Positions 8,498 to 16,458 of a stretch of 51,649 nt of DNA are shown here, in pieces. Every line of letters starts with the position of its first letter. Position 1 is the stretch's first letter. This DNA is from CAZGGW01 sp964525365 (GTDB lineage Bacteria > Bacillota_I > Bacilli_A > RF39 > UBA660). Location of the stretch: NCBI GenBank assembly GCA_964525365.1, contig CAZGGW010000003.1, positions 1 through 51,649 of the forward strand, read 5' to 3'. The position numbers and the translations under genes are program-made. The notes under the pieces are model-generated. The model saw only the letters and a program-made list of their open reading frames with translations, was not told where the DNA came from and did not search any database.

Positions 8498-8647
8498 TTT
8501 CTTTCCTCCTAATAAAAAAACTTTATAACTTAAGGACGAATATTCGCGGTACCACCTTAATTCATAAAGTTTATTATGCTCTTTAATGATTATATAGTAA
8601 TCAACTCGTTAAACTCCTAGGTCGTAAATCTAATCAATGCTTAACTG
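8498..8647 (-). promoter_or_regulatory. T-box riboswitch of tyrS (compact form)
   Basis: The minus strand contains the T-box core AAGGTGGTACCGCG (8558-8545). The flanks AACTTTAT...TTAAGG and CCTTAA...ATAAAGTTTTTTT can form either the antiterminator or a terminator with a 7-T tract (8519-8513). From the predicted start at about 8647 the leader is only ~150 nt, clearly shorter than the ~270 nt of classical Bacillus tyrS leaders. A UAC tyrosine codon at 8626-8624 lies in an internal-loop position of a short stem I (GTTAA with TTAAC) and is the likely specifier; that assignment is inference. Confidence 0.9.
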
Positions 8648-8653
8648 GATTTC

Positions 8654-8682
8654 AGTTTATCAAAAAATGTTTAAATTGTCAA
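8654..8682 (-). promoter_or_regulatory. Promoter of the tyrS T-box unit
   Basis: TTGACA (8682-8677), 17-nt spacer, TAAACT (8659-8654). It sits directly at the end of the tagH-like gene. Confidence 0.8.
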
Positions 8683-9417
8683 CTACCCTTCACTTCTCAT
8701 AAATTCTTCATAATCATTCACAATTTGACTACTTTCTCCAATTGCCTTGATTTTCCCATCATGAAGCCATAATACCTCGTCACACAATTCAGTAAGAACC
8801 TTAGAACTATGTGAGACTATAACTACCGTTCTATTATCATCAGATATTAATTCTTTCATTTTATTATAACTTTTCTCTTTGAAATGAATATCTCCTACAC
8901 TAAGCACTTCATCAATAAGCATTATGTTTGTTTCTAAAATTGCAGTTATTGAAAAAGCAAGTTTTGAATACATTCCACTAGAATAAGAACTAACAGATTT
9001 ATATATAAATTCACCCAATTCAGAAAATTCAATTATATCATCTAGTTTTTTCTTTATTTGTTCATCTGTAAAACCTAGTAACATTCCAGATAAAAATATA
9101 TTCTCATATCCTGTTAATTTCTTTTGAAATCCTACTCCAATACTTAAAAGAGAAATAGTGTTGCCGTGCAAATCAATAACACCTTTATCTGGAGAAAATA
9201 TGCCCGCAATTGCTCTTAAAGTTGTGCTTTTTCCACTTCCATTTTTTCCACATATTCCAAGTATTTTACCCTTTTCTACTTGAAAATCGACTCCCTTTAC
9301 AGCTTTGAAAATCTTTGAGTTTTTTATAGAATTAAGGCCATTTTTTTTCAATGAAAAACGTTTAATATCCCTATAATAAACATGTAAATCTTTCACTGTT
9401 ATTGCAATCTCTTTCAT
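8683..9417 (-). CDS. tagH: ABC transporter ATP-binding protein, teichoic acid/polysaccharide export (TagH/Wzt type)
   Basis: Powers export of an undecaprenyl-linked polymer across the membrane. The 244 residues hold Walker A GKNGSGKST (57-65), the signature SSYSSGMYSKLAFS, Walker B NIMLIDEVLSVGD and the switch SHSSKVL. The insertion before Walker A (KRFSLKKNGLNSIKNSKIF) is the short TagH/Wzt-type linker. It ends after the nucleotide-binding domain and lacks the long C-terminal extension of B. subtilis TagH or carbohydrate-binding Wzt. Its start overlaps the stop of the permease gene by 1 nt. Last gene of the phosphonate/polymer unit. Confidence 0.93.
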   Translation of the reverse strand: MKEIAITVKDLHVYYRDIKRFSLKKNGLNSIKNSKIFKAVKGVDFQVEKGKILGICGKNGSGKSTTLRAIAGIFSPDKGVIDLHGNTISLLSIGVGFQKKLTGYENIFLSGMLLGFTDEQIKKKLDDIIEFSELGEFIYKSVSSYSSGMYSKLAFSITAILETNIMLIDEVLSVGDIHFKEKSYNKMKELISDDNRTVVIVSHSSKVLTELCDEVLWLHDGKIKAIGESSQIVNDYEEFMRSEG

Positions 9418-10205
9418 TATCTCATCACCTTCACATATGTATTTTCATATTTATATATTATTTTAATACCAATAATACTTAGTCCAATTCCAATAACAAA
9501 CCACACTATTAACCATGTGCCATCCAACGCAGAAGAATATATTAAAACTCTTCTCAAATTATATATTATATTAGCAATTGGATTAAAATTTAATAAAATA
9601 GTTTTGTATACAGAATTTCCAATTCTAGAAGACAAATCATAGAATATACCAGTTAAATAAAACACTAATTTTAAAACTATATTAACAACATTAACTAAAT
9701 CTTCAATAAAAACGCCGAAATGCATGACAATTGAGGAAATTCCAAAAGTGAAAATGATTGCGACTAACACAATTGGTATAGTCCACAACACATTCCATGT
9801 AATAGGAACTTGATAAATAAACATAAATATAAACACCATTAAAAATGATACAAACATTTTAAATAAATTAACTCCAATACGCACCAATAACAATACCCAT
9901 TTAGGCAAATAAACTTTTGTAACTATTTCCTTATTAGATGCAACCAGTTTTACGCTTGCTGATAATGTTTTATTAAAAAAATTCCAAATTGAAAGACCAA
10001 TAAATACAAACACCGGAAAATAATCAACCTTTGATTTAAACACAACTATCGCAATAAAAGTATAAATAAGCATAAAACAAAGCGGTTCTAAAACCAACCA
10101 AATCCAACCCAAATATGAATTGATAATCTCGTTTTTCAATTCTGCTTTTGTAGAATATTTAATATATTTCCAATATTTTTTCAAATCATTCGTAAACCTT
10201 TTCAT
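9417..10205 (-). CDS. tagG: ABC-2 type permease, teichoic acid/polysaccharide export (TagG/Wzm type)
   Basis: Membrane half of the exporter encoded with the neighbouring ATPase. The 262 residues show six hydrophobic segments and the family N-terminus KAELKNEIINSYLGWIWLVLEPL, which matches TagG/Wzm permeases, and GISSIVMHFGVFIEDLVNVV before the last helices. Length is normal (about 260-275). Good AGGAG site. Its place at the end of a cluster with CDP-glycerol-transferase-like and LicD genes suggests the cargo is a phospho- or phosphono-substituted wall polymer. Confidence 0.92.
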   Translation of the reverse strand: MKRFTNDLKKYWKYIKYSTKAELKNEIINSYLGWIWLVLEPLCFMLIYTFIAIVVFKSKVDYFPVFVFIGLSIWNFFNKTLSASVKLVASNKEIVTKVYLPKWVLLLVRIGVNLFKMFVSFLMVFIFMFIYQVPITWNVLWTIPIVLVAIIFTFGISSIVMHFGVFIEDLVNVVNIVLKLVFYLTGIFYDLSSRIGNSVYKTILLNFNPIANIIYNLRRVLIYSSALDGTWLIVWFVIGIGLSIIGIKIIYKYENTYVKVMR

Positions 10206-10233
10206 AAATCTCCTTTATTTATTTTATCACATT

Positions 10234-11208
10234 TTATAATGTTTTTCTATATTCTATGTCACTTTTAACTATTTCATTTATTCCGTATAACGGGCTCCAA
10301 TTTAATATTTCTTTTGCTTTTTTATTAGAAGCTATAAGGGTTGCAGGGTCTCCTTGCCTTCTTGGACCAATTTTATAATTTACTTTATAATATTTCTCTA
10401 CTTCTTTTATTATTTCAAAAACACTATATCCCGAATTACTTCCCAAATTTATTAATATACTTTTATTATTATGATTTATGTGCTGTGCACCCAAAACATG
10501 GGCACGTGCTAAATCTGATACATGAACGTAATCTCTAACACAAGTCCCATCAATAGTATTATAATCATTGCCAAATACAATCATTTCTTTTCTCTTTTTT
10601 AAACCAGTTTCAACGGCTACTGGAATTAAATGAGTTAAATTATTTTTTCTCAATCCTATTTTTAATGATTGATCTGCTCCGGCTACATTAAAATATCTAA
10701 ATATACAATAATTTATACCATATTTTTTGGATACCCATTTTATCATTTTTTCACTAGCCAATTTTGTTTCTCCATATGGATTTATTGGATCAACTTTATC
10801 TGTTTCTTCACAAACCGACTTTTCAGTTTTTCCATAAACAGCTGCCGTAGAAGAGAATACCAGATTTTTTATGTTAAATTCAGTTATAACTTCAAGCATT
10901 ATCCTAACTCCTTCTACATTGTTATAATAATATTCAATAGGTTTATCCACACTTTCAGGAACAATTAATTTAGCAGCAAAATGCAAAACAACATCAAATG
11001 GCTTAATAGTAGTTTCCTTACGAAATATTTCAAATAATTCTTTTTTATTCGTGATATCTCCTTTATAAAATTTTGCATCTTTATGAACCATATCCCGATA
11101 TCCTGTTGATAAATTATCTATTACTACAACCTCGTTGTTTGCTCTTATGAATTCATATACTGTATGACTTCCGATATAACCAGCGCCACCTATTACACAT
11201 ACTTTCAT
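10234..11208 (-). CDS. galE: UDP-glucose 4-epimerase
   Basis: NAD-dependent epimerase (UDP-Glc to UDP-Gal, or the GlcNAc pair). The 324 residues start with the Rossmann loop VIGGAGYIGSHT, then VVIDNLSTGY, the catalytic Tyr-Lys pair in YGETKLASEKM, FRYFNVAGAD, and GTCVRDYVHVSDLA, all typical GalE motifs. It overlaps the upstream TagB-like gene by 4 nt (ATGA), so translation is coupled. In this cluster it probably supplies the galactose-type sugar nucleotide for the exported polymer. Confidence 0.95.
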   Translation of the reverse strand: MKVCVIGGAGYIGSHTVYEFIRANNEVVVIDNLSTGYRDMVHKDAKFYKGDITNKKELFEIFRKETTIKPFDVVLHFAAKLIVPESVDKPIEYYYNNVEGVRIMLEVITEFNIKNLVFSSTAAVYGKTEKSVCEETDKVDPINPYGETKLASEKMIKWVSKKYGINYCIFRYFNVAGADQSLKIGLRKNNLTHLIPVAVETGLKKRKEMIVFGNDYNTIDGTCVRDYVHVSDLARAHVLGAQHINHNNKSILINLGSNSGYSVFEIIKEVEKYYKVNYKIGPRRQGDPATLIASNKKAKEILNWSPLYGINEIVKSDIEYRKTL

Positions 11209-12314
11209 CTTATTTCCTCCAATTTTTTTAAAATAAATTTGGCTATTTTTATTGTACTTTCACCATCAAAAGTATCAATATATTTTTCTACAAAACTATT
11301 TAATTTGTTAAAATCATATTGATTCGTTTCTATATATTTCATTAATTCTTTAAAATCTTCAAAACAATAATTTTTTATTTCCTTTTTTAAATCTATATTT
11401 AATCCAAATTCTTTTTTATATGCTTTATAATCATATATATAAAACAACACTTTCTTTCCCAATAATCCTGCTTCAAAGGCAGCATTAGAATAATCGCTAA
11501 TTACATAATCCGCAACACAAGACAAAATATACGATGGATAATTATCTATTATAATAATATTTTTATTACTAATTTTTTGTTTCATAACCGGATGCATTTT
11601 CATTATTAAATTATATTTTTTAAAATCAATATTTTTTATAATATTGTTTAATGGTATTTCTTTTGTTCTATATGTTGGCAAATATAATATATTGATTTTA
11701 TCTTCAAGTTTATATTTACTTATTATTTCTTCATAATTTTTTTCCTTATTGTTATAAATATAATCCAATATTGGTGTACCATAATTTAATAATTGCTCTT
11801 TTGTTACATCAAATGCTTTCTCAAAAACATTTGATTGAAATTTTGAAGAAGTTATAACGTAATTATAATGCTTGTGCATATTCATTTTTAAAAGGAATTT
11901 TTTCTTTTTTTTGCTTTTTTGATTAATGGTTTGCAACCCGATTTTTTTCACAATCACATTTGCATGCCAAAGCTGTATAATAATTGTAATACGTTTATGT
12001 TTTAATACGCTGATTGGTATTGAATAACCATCCGTGACAACAACTCTTGAAGTGGCAATGTGGTACATTTGTTTAAATAGTAGAAAAAAATGTTGTATAT
12101 AACTAAAAATATTTTTTTTATTTAACCTTTTAGTTATGGTTACTACTTTCACATTTTTATCAATCTCGTTTAAATTGTGAATTATCATTTGATACTCAAC
12201 AGAAACATAATCATATTGCCTACTCAAAAAAGTAACCTTTTTCTTTACTCTTAGTAACTTGAAAGGCAAATAAATTATGTTTAATATTAATTTAAATACA
12301 TCGATAAATATCAT
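11205..12314 (-). CDS. CDP-glycerol glycerophosphotransferase-like protein (TagB/TagF family)
   Basis: Family members transfer glycerol- or ribitol-phosphate from CDP-alditol to teichoic-acid chains at the inner membrane face. The 369 residues begin with a membrane-associating hydrophobic stretch and show the family hallmarks WHANVIVKKIG, YLPTYRTKEIP, MKMHPVMKQ and ISDYSNAAFEAGLLGKKVLF. It is shorter than TagF (about 750) and near TagB (about 380), so a priming or single-transfer role is more likely than a polymerase. Its CDP-linked donor could be CDP-glycerol or another CDP-alditol made by the cytidylyltransferase domains upstream. Confidence 0.85.
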   Translation of the reverse strand: MIFIDVFKLILNIIYLPFKLLRVKKKVTFLSRQYDYVSVEYQMIIHNLNEIDKNVKVVTITKRLNKKNIFSYIQHFFLLFKQMYHIATSRVVVTDGYSIPISVLKHKRITIIIQLWHANVIVKKIGLQTINQKSKKKKKFLLKMNMHKHYNYVITSSKFQSNVFEKAFDVTKEQLLNYGTPILDYIYNNKEKNYEEIISKYKLEDKINILYLPTYRTKEIPLNNIIKNIDFKKYNLIMKMHPVMKQKISNKNIIIIDNYPSYILSCVADYVISDYSNAAFEAGLLGKKVLFYIYDYKAYKKEFGLNIDLKKEIKNYCFEDFKELMKYIETNQYDFNKLNSFVEKYIDTFDGESTIKIAKFILKKLEEIR

Positions 12315-12334
12315 AAAAACTCCTCTCTTTCATT

Positions 12335-13132
12335 TTAAAAATGATGCTTGACAACTCGCTTTTCAATTGGCGGTGGAGTCATGTAATCACCATATATACC
12401 GGTAAGTAAACCCTCTGCTTCATGAGGGATAGGCATATTTAATTCTTCAAACTTCACATATCTAGGAATTCCATAAGTTTCCTTTTTTACAGTTTGTTTT
12501 TTATAACTATAATAACTAGCCAAATTAACACAATAATTGTTGGAAGAATTATTATATCTCCTAAAATTCTTTTCCAGACACTTATGTATTTTTTTGTTAC
12601 TATAAAAATATGAAAGTATCTTGATAATAAATAATTGTAAATTTGTAACTTTTCTATATAATTTTAATCCAAGCATTGTACGAAACAATTTTATTTTATA
12701 TGCTTGAATAAATTGACCAAAACTGTCTTTTTGCGGAACATTGTCAACAGGAAAAATATCTAACAATGGACCATTATGATCTGTTAAATGAGAGATATGG
12801 TCTTGAGAATATAAAGAATTACCCAAGAGTCTAACTTTAATAAACGGAGACCAATAATTTTTAATTGTGGTGGAATGTTGTAATTCAAACTTTTCGTTAT
12901 TAATTTCCTTGAGAGCAACACTCAAAAACCTATCATAATCTTCGCGCAACATTAATATATCTAAATCATCATCCCACGGAATAAAACCATGGTGGCGAAT
13001 TGCTCCTAAAAGAGTTCCTTCACCCAAGTAAAAAGTAATGTTATATTTATCACATATTCTTTTTACCTCTTTTAATATATCCAATTCAACAATTTGCAAT
13101 TTTTTTAGCTTTTTTAATTCTTCTTTATTCAT
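12335..13132 (-). CDS. LicD-family phosphotransferase, copy 1
   Basis: LicD proteins transfer a phospho-substituent (classically phosphocholine from CDP-choline) to sugars of surface polymers. The 265-residue form starts MNKEELKKLKKLQIVELDIL with an AGAGGA site; the longer reading overlaps the previous gene. It has the signature GEGTLLGAIRHHGFIPWDDD followed by LDILMLREDYDRF, DIFPVDNVP in the middle, and a C-terminal GIYGDYMTPPP motif. It follows copy 2 after 10 nt. No choline genes occur here, whereas phosphonate genes do, so the transferred group may be hydroxyethylphosphonate. Confidence 0.93.
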   Translation of the reverse strand: MNKEELKKLKKLQIVELDILKEVKRICDKYNITFYLGEGTLLGAIRHHGFIPWDDDLDILMLREDYDRFLSVALKEINNEKFELQHSTTIKNYWSPFIKVRLLGNSLYSQDHISHLTDHNGPLLDIFPVDNVPQKDSFGQFIQAYKIKLFRTMLGLKLYRKVTNLQLFIIKILSYFYSNKKIHKCLEKNFRRYNNSSNNYCVNLASYYSYKKQTVKKETYGIPRYVKFEELNMPIPHEAEGLLTGIYGDYMTPPPIEKRVVKHHF

Positions 13133-13142
13133 AATAATCCTC

Positions 13143-13949
13143 TTAATTAAACGTATGTCCATTTACTCTTTTTTCTTTTGGTGGTAATTTCATATAATCC
13201 CCATAAATATTAGTCAGTATATAATCATATTGCTTGGGAACAGGAAATTTATGTCCCTCAAAATCCACATACATTGTCTCAGCATATTTTTCAATTGGTA
13301 TTGTTTGCTTATCTACCGAATAATAACTCGCATAATTAACAGCATATTTTCTCGAATCGCTATTGAATTTTGTCATCAAATAATAGATACGATTATGACA
13401 AAATTCAATACTTACAAACAAAGAAAATATTTTTAAAAACTTAATTTTTAATGATTTCTTTCTTGAAAATCTGGTTTTATGCCATAATAATCTTCTATAT
13501 GCCCTAATTTTTTTCCAAATAATATAGGTTTTGCGAGAACTTTTTACTGGTAAATAATCTAAAGGAAAAATATCAATATAGGGTCCTACATCGTTCGTAA
13601 CTCCAATTTCTTTTAAATTTTCTTGATGAAAATCTGTTTCCCTGGTAAGTCTCACTTTAGATGCTATAACCCAATATTTTTTTAATGTATTACTATTTTG
13701 TAAAATAAAATCTTTTTTTAATTCTTTCCCTGCAATTTTACAAAACTTTTCATAGTCTTCGCGAAACATCATAATATCTACATCATCCTCCCATGGAATA
13801 AAACCATGATGACGAATTGCACCAAGTAATGTACCCTCAGATAAAAAATAATTTATCTTGTTTTTTTTGCATACTCGATCAACTTCTAATAATATTTCTA
13901 ATTCAATCAATTGTAATTTTCTCAATCTTTTTAAATCTTCTTTATTCAT
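13143..13949 (-). CDS. LicD-family phosphotransferase, copy 2
   Basis: 268-residue LicD protein, paralogous to copy 1: both begin MNKE-x-LK-x-L-x-KLQ and share SEGTLLGAIRHHGFIPWEDD / VDIMMFREDYEKF, the middle motif DIFPLDYLP, and the closing NIYGDYMKLPPKEKR. The acidic cluster EDDVD is the metal-binding nucleotidyltransferase-fold signature. An AGGTG site lies 4 nt before ATG. It sits between copy 1 and the GT2-LicD fusion, 7 nt from the latter. Probably acts on a different acceptor sugar or position from copy 1. Confidence 0.93.
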   Translation of the reverse strand: MNKEDLKRLRKLQLIELEILLEVDRVCKKNKINYFLSEGTLLGAIRHHGFIPWEDDVDIMMFREDYEKFCKIAGKELKKDFILQNSNTLKKYWVIASKVRLTRETDFHQENLKEIGVTNDVGPYIDIFPLDYLPVKSSRKTYIIWKKIRAYRRLLWHKTRFSRKKSLKIKFLKIFSLFVSIEFCHNRIYYLMTKFNSDSRKYAVNYASYYSVDKQTIPIEKYAETMYVDFEGHKFPVPKQYDYILTNIYGDYMKLPPKEKRVNGHTFN

Positions 13950-13956
13950 TTAACAC

Positions 13957-15630
13957 CTAAAACTTCTTATACACAATGAAATTCCCAATATTCTTTATTG
14001 GCTTAGCTGCTGGATTTTTCCAATATATCCAGTTTTTATCAGGAATACGCCAATTTTTTCCATATTTTTCTTCTAATAACTTTTCTGAATCTAATGGTAC
14101 ACTAACGACTATATTTTTAACTTTAATTTTTTTTGTGCCAGTAATTTTAGAATATGTCATTTCAACTATGTTTCTAATTCCTTCTTTATATTGAACGCCA
14201 GGTTTTCTATAAAAAAGCCAAACTTTTGAATTGTTTTTCGTTTGCTCATAATAATTTATGTCAAATTTAACTCCTTTATATAGATACGACTCTTCTAAAA
14301 TTTTATTTCCATTAAAATATTGCTTCCATAATATAAAACCAGCGGACTCTAAAGTCTTCCTAATTTCTTCTGTGCTAAAATCATCAGGAATGATTCCGAT
14401 ATCCATATCTAAGTCGTGATCCATTATTTTATTGTCCCTTATTATACCAAGTAGTGTTCCAAAATCTATAAAATATACTACATTAAGAGTATCTAATATC
14501 TTATTTAAATCAGACATTAAACCATAACCATATCGTTGTAACTTTTTTTGCTTGTTTTCCTTTTGTTTTTTATCACGTATTTTACAATATATTTTTTTTA
14601 AAAATAAGAGTAATTTATTTCCAAACTTTCTTATACTATTAGGAAGTACAAGAATAAATTTTAATAAACTTCTATTAGTTTTAATCATATTTCTTATATA
14701 ATATGTTGTCGAATGTGGGAAATCATCTTTTTTTTGTTTGTTAGTCTTCCAATTTACAAAATGATTGTCTAAATATTGGAAAGAATAATTAATAAATTTT
14801 TTTACCATTTTTTTGCTTTTAGCATCTTTAAAACTTACAATTCTTGCAAAGATATGCATTACACAAAGCTTTTCAATTTCATCACACATTTTATCATATA
14901 CATTCTCTTTTTTATAAAAATTAATTATACTATCACAAGATTTGAAAATATCATACATTTTTTCATTAAAAGTAAAAGTAATAGCTCCAGGTCTTTCCTT
15001 AATATAATGCGGAAATGGTGTATTAACATATTCAATTTTATTTGCTTTTAATAAAACATTATATATTAATTCACTATCTTCAAACCATTGATTTTTAAAT
15101 TCAAATCTAAATTTTCTCCAAAAATCAGTCTTGTATATTTTGTTATATGCATATGACTTTACCGTCATTAGAATTTCAGGAGACTCAACAACCGACTTTC
15201 CAAACACTGACAAATTTTGAAATTTATAATATTCTTTTTTATTAGTAAACAAATATTCTTTTATTAATGGGCAACACACAACTTCAGAGTTAGTATCTTC
15301 TGCACGATTATACATTTTTTCATACATATCAATATCAACATAGTCATCACTATCCACAAATGCAAGATATTCACCAACGGCCTTATTAATACCATAATTT
15401 CTAGCACTACTAAGTCCACCATTTTCCTTTACAAACTTTTTTATTTTATTTGGATATTTTTTATAAAATTTGTCAATTATTTTTTGTGAATTATCTGGTG
15501 AACCATCATTAACTACGATTATTTCAATATCCTGTAACGTTTGATTTACCAAAGAATTTAAACATTTTTCCAAATATTTTTCAACATTATAAACAGGTAC
15601 TATTACTGAAACTTTAATCTTATTTTTCAT
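13957..15630 (-). CDS. Two-domain protein: family 2 glycosyltransferase fused to a LicD-like domain
   Basis: 557 residues from MKNKIKVSVIVPVYNVEKYL (AGAGGA site; overlaps the upstream licD by 11 nt). Residues ~5-230 are a GT-A glycosyltransferase with VIVPVYN, VVNDGSPDNS, the DXD-type FVDSDDYVD and a WFEDSELIY acceptor motif. After a basic helical linker (~330-375, many Lys), residues ~385-550 hold a LicD-like nucleotidyltransferase fold: DFGTLLGIIRDNKIMDHDLD followed by MDIGI, and EEKYGKNWRIPDKNW near the end, as in LicD/FKRP-type proteins. The fusion suggests one protein adds a sugar and then decorates it with a phospho/phosphono group. Confidence 0.88.
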   Translation of the reverse strand: MKNKIKVSVIVPVYNVEKYLEKCLNSLVNQTLQDIEIIVVNDGSPDNSQKIIDKFYKKYPNKIKKFVKENGGLSSARNYGINKAVGEYLAFVDSDDYVDIDMYEKMYNRAEDTNSEVVCCPLIKEYLFTNKKEYYKFQNLSVFGKSVVESPEILMTVKSYAYNKIYKTDFWRKFRFEFKNQWFEDSELIYNVLLKANKIEYVNTPFPHYIKERPGAITFTFNEKMYDIFKSCDSIINFYKKENVYDKMCDEIEKLCVMHIFARIVSFKDAKSKKMVKKFINYSFQYLDNHFVNWKTNKQKKDDFPHSTTYYIRNMIKTNRSLLKFILVLPNSIRKFGNKLLLFLKKIYCKIRDKKQKENKQKKLQRYGYGLMSDLNKILDTLNVVYFIDFGTLLGIIRDNKIMDHDLDMDIGIIPDDFSTEEIRKTLESAGFILWKQYFNGNKILEESYLYKGVKFDINYYEQTKNNSKVWLFYRKPGVQYKEGIRNIVEMTYSKITGTKKIKVKNIVVSVPLDSEKLLEEKYGKNWRIPDKNWIYWKNPAAKPIKNIGNFIVYKKF

Positions 15631-16438
15631 TATTACATCCTCTCTTATCAACTATTATATCATGTTTGATTTTTCTCTTTTCTTTTGGGGGTAATGTCAT
15701 ATAATCTCCATATATTTGTGTAAGAATGTTATGATAATATTTTGAAATATTAAAATTATATTTTTCAAAAGGTACTGTCATATACTCTTTAAAATAATTT
15801 TTATCAAAAGTTTCCTTTTTTATACTATATGAACTTGTGTAATTCACAAGATAGTTACACTCATTTGATTCATCATTGTAATATTTCATATAAAAATTTA
15901 ATTTTTCAACTATAAATCTATAACTTAATACTTTGCTAAATATATTTAAAATTTTAAATTTAATTTTTCTACCAGCATATCCAATCGCTTTATAATATAA
16001 AAGTTTTTTATAAATTTTTGACTTTTTCATTATTAACCTTGTCTTTTTAGAATTTATATTTTTAACATAATCAATTGGCATTATATCGATTCTCGGACCA
16101 TTATATTTTGTTAAATGTAATATATTTGGAATAATAAATTTTGTTCTTTCAATGATTTTTAATTTTGCAAAAGAAAGCCAATATTTTTCATTTGTATTAA
16201 AATATTCTAAAAAATATTTTTCACTTTTATATAGTTTAATAAATTTATCAAAGTCATCTCTTAACATATAAACATCAATATCATCATCCCACGGAATAAA
16301 CCCGCGGTGACGAATGGCACCTAAAAGTGTTCCCTCACCAAGAGAATATTTTAATTTGTTTTTGACACAAAAATTATGAAATTCATTTAAAATTTCAGTA
16401 GATATATTTTGTAATTCCTTCAATTCTTTTGTATTCAT
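15620..16438 (-). CDS. LicD-family phosphotransferase, copy 3
   Basis: 272 residues from the ATG at 16438 (the in-frame TTG just before it is less likely). It carries LGEGTLLGAIRHRGFIPWDD / DIDVYMLRDDFDKF, RIDIMPIDYVK, and QIYGDYMTLPPKEKRK, so all LicD motifs are intact. It is more divergent from copies 1 and 2 than they are from each other (no MNKE-x-LK start). It overlaps the GT2-LicD gene by 11 nt and follows the cytidylyltransferase/reductase fusion by 20 nt, so activation and transfer genes are adjacent. Confidence 0.93.
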   Translation of the reverse strand: MNTKELKELQNISTEILNEFHNFCVKNKLKYSLGEGTLLGAIRHRGFIPWDDDIDVYMLRDDFDKFIKLYKSEKYFLEYFNTNEKYWLSFAKLKIIERTKFIIPNILHLTKYNGPRIDIMPIDYVKNINSKKTRLIMKKSKIYKKLLYYKAIGYAGRKIKFKILNIFSKVLSYRFIVEKLNFYMKYYNDESNECNYLVNYTSSYSIKKETFDKNYFKEYMTVPFEKYNFNISKYYHNILTQIYGDYMTLPPKEKRKIKHDIIVDKRGCNNEK

Positions 16439-16458
16439 CAAATGATTTCCCTTCTATA

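Noticed and set aside
12335..16438. Phosphocholine decoration by the LicD genes
   Set aside because: No choline transporter, kinase (licA) or separate licC is present, while a complete phosphonate pathway is in the same transcript. Choline cannot be excluded if those genes lie elsewhere.
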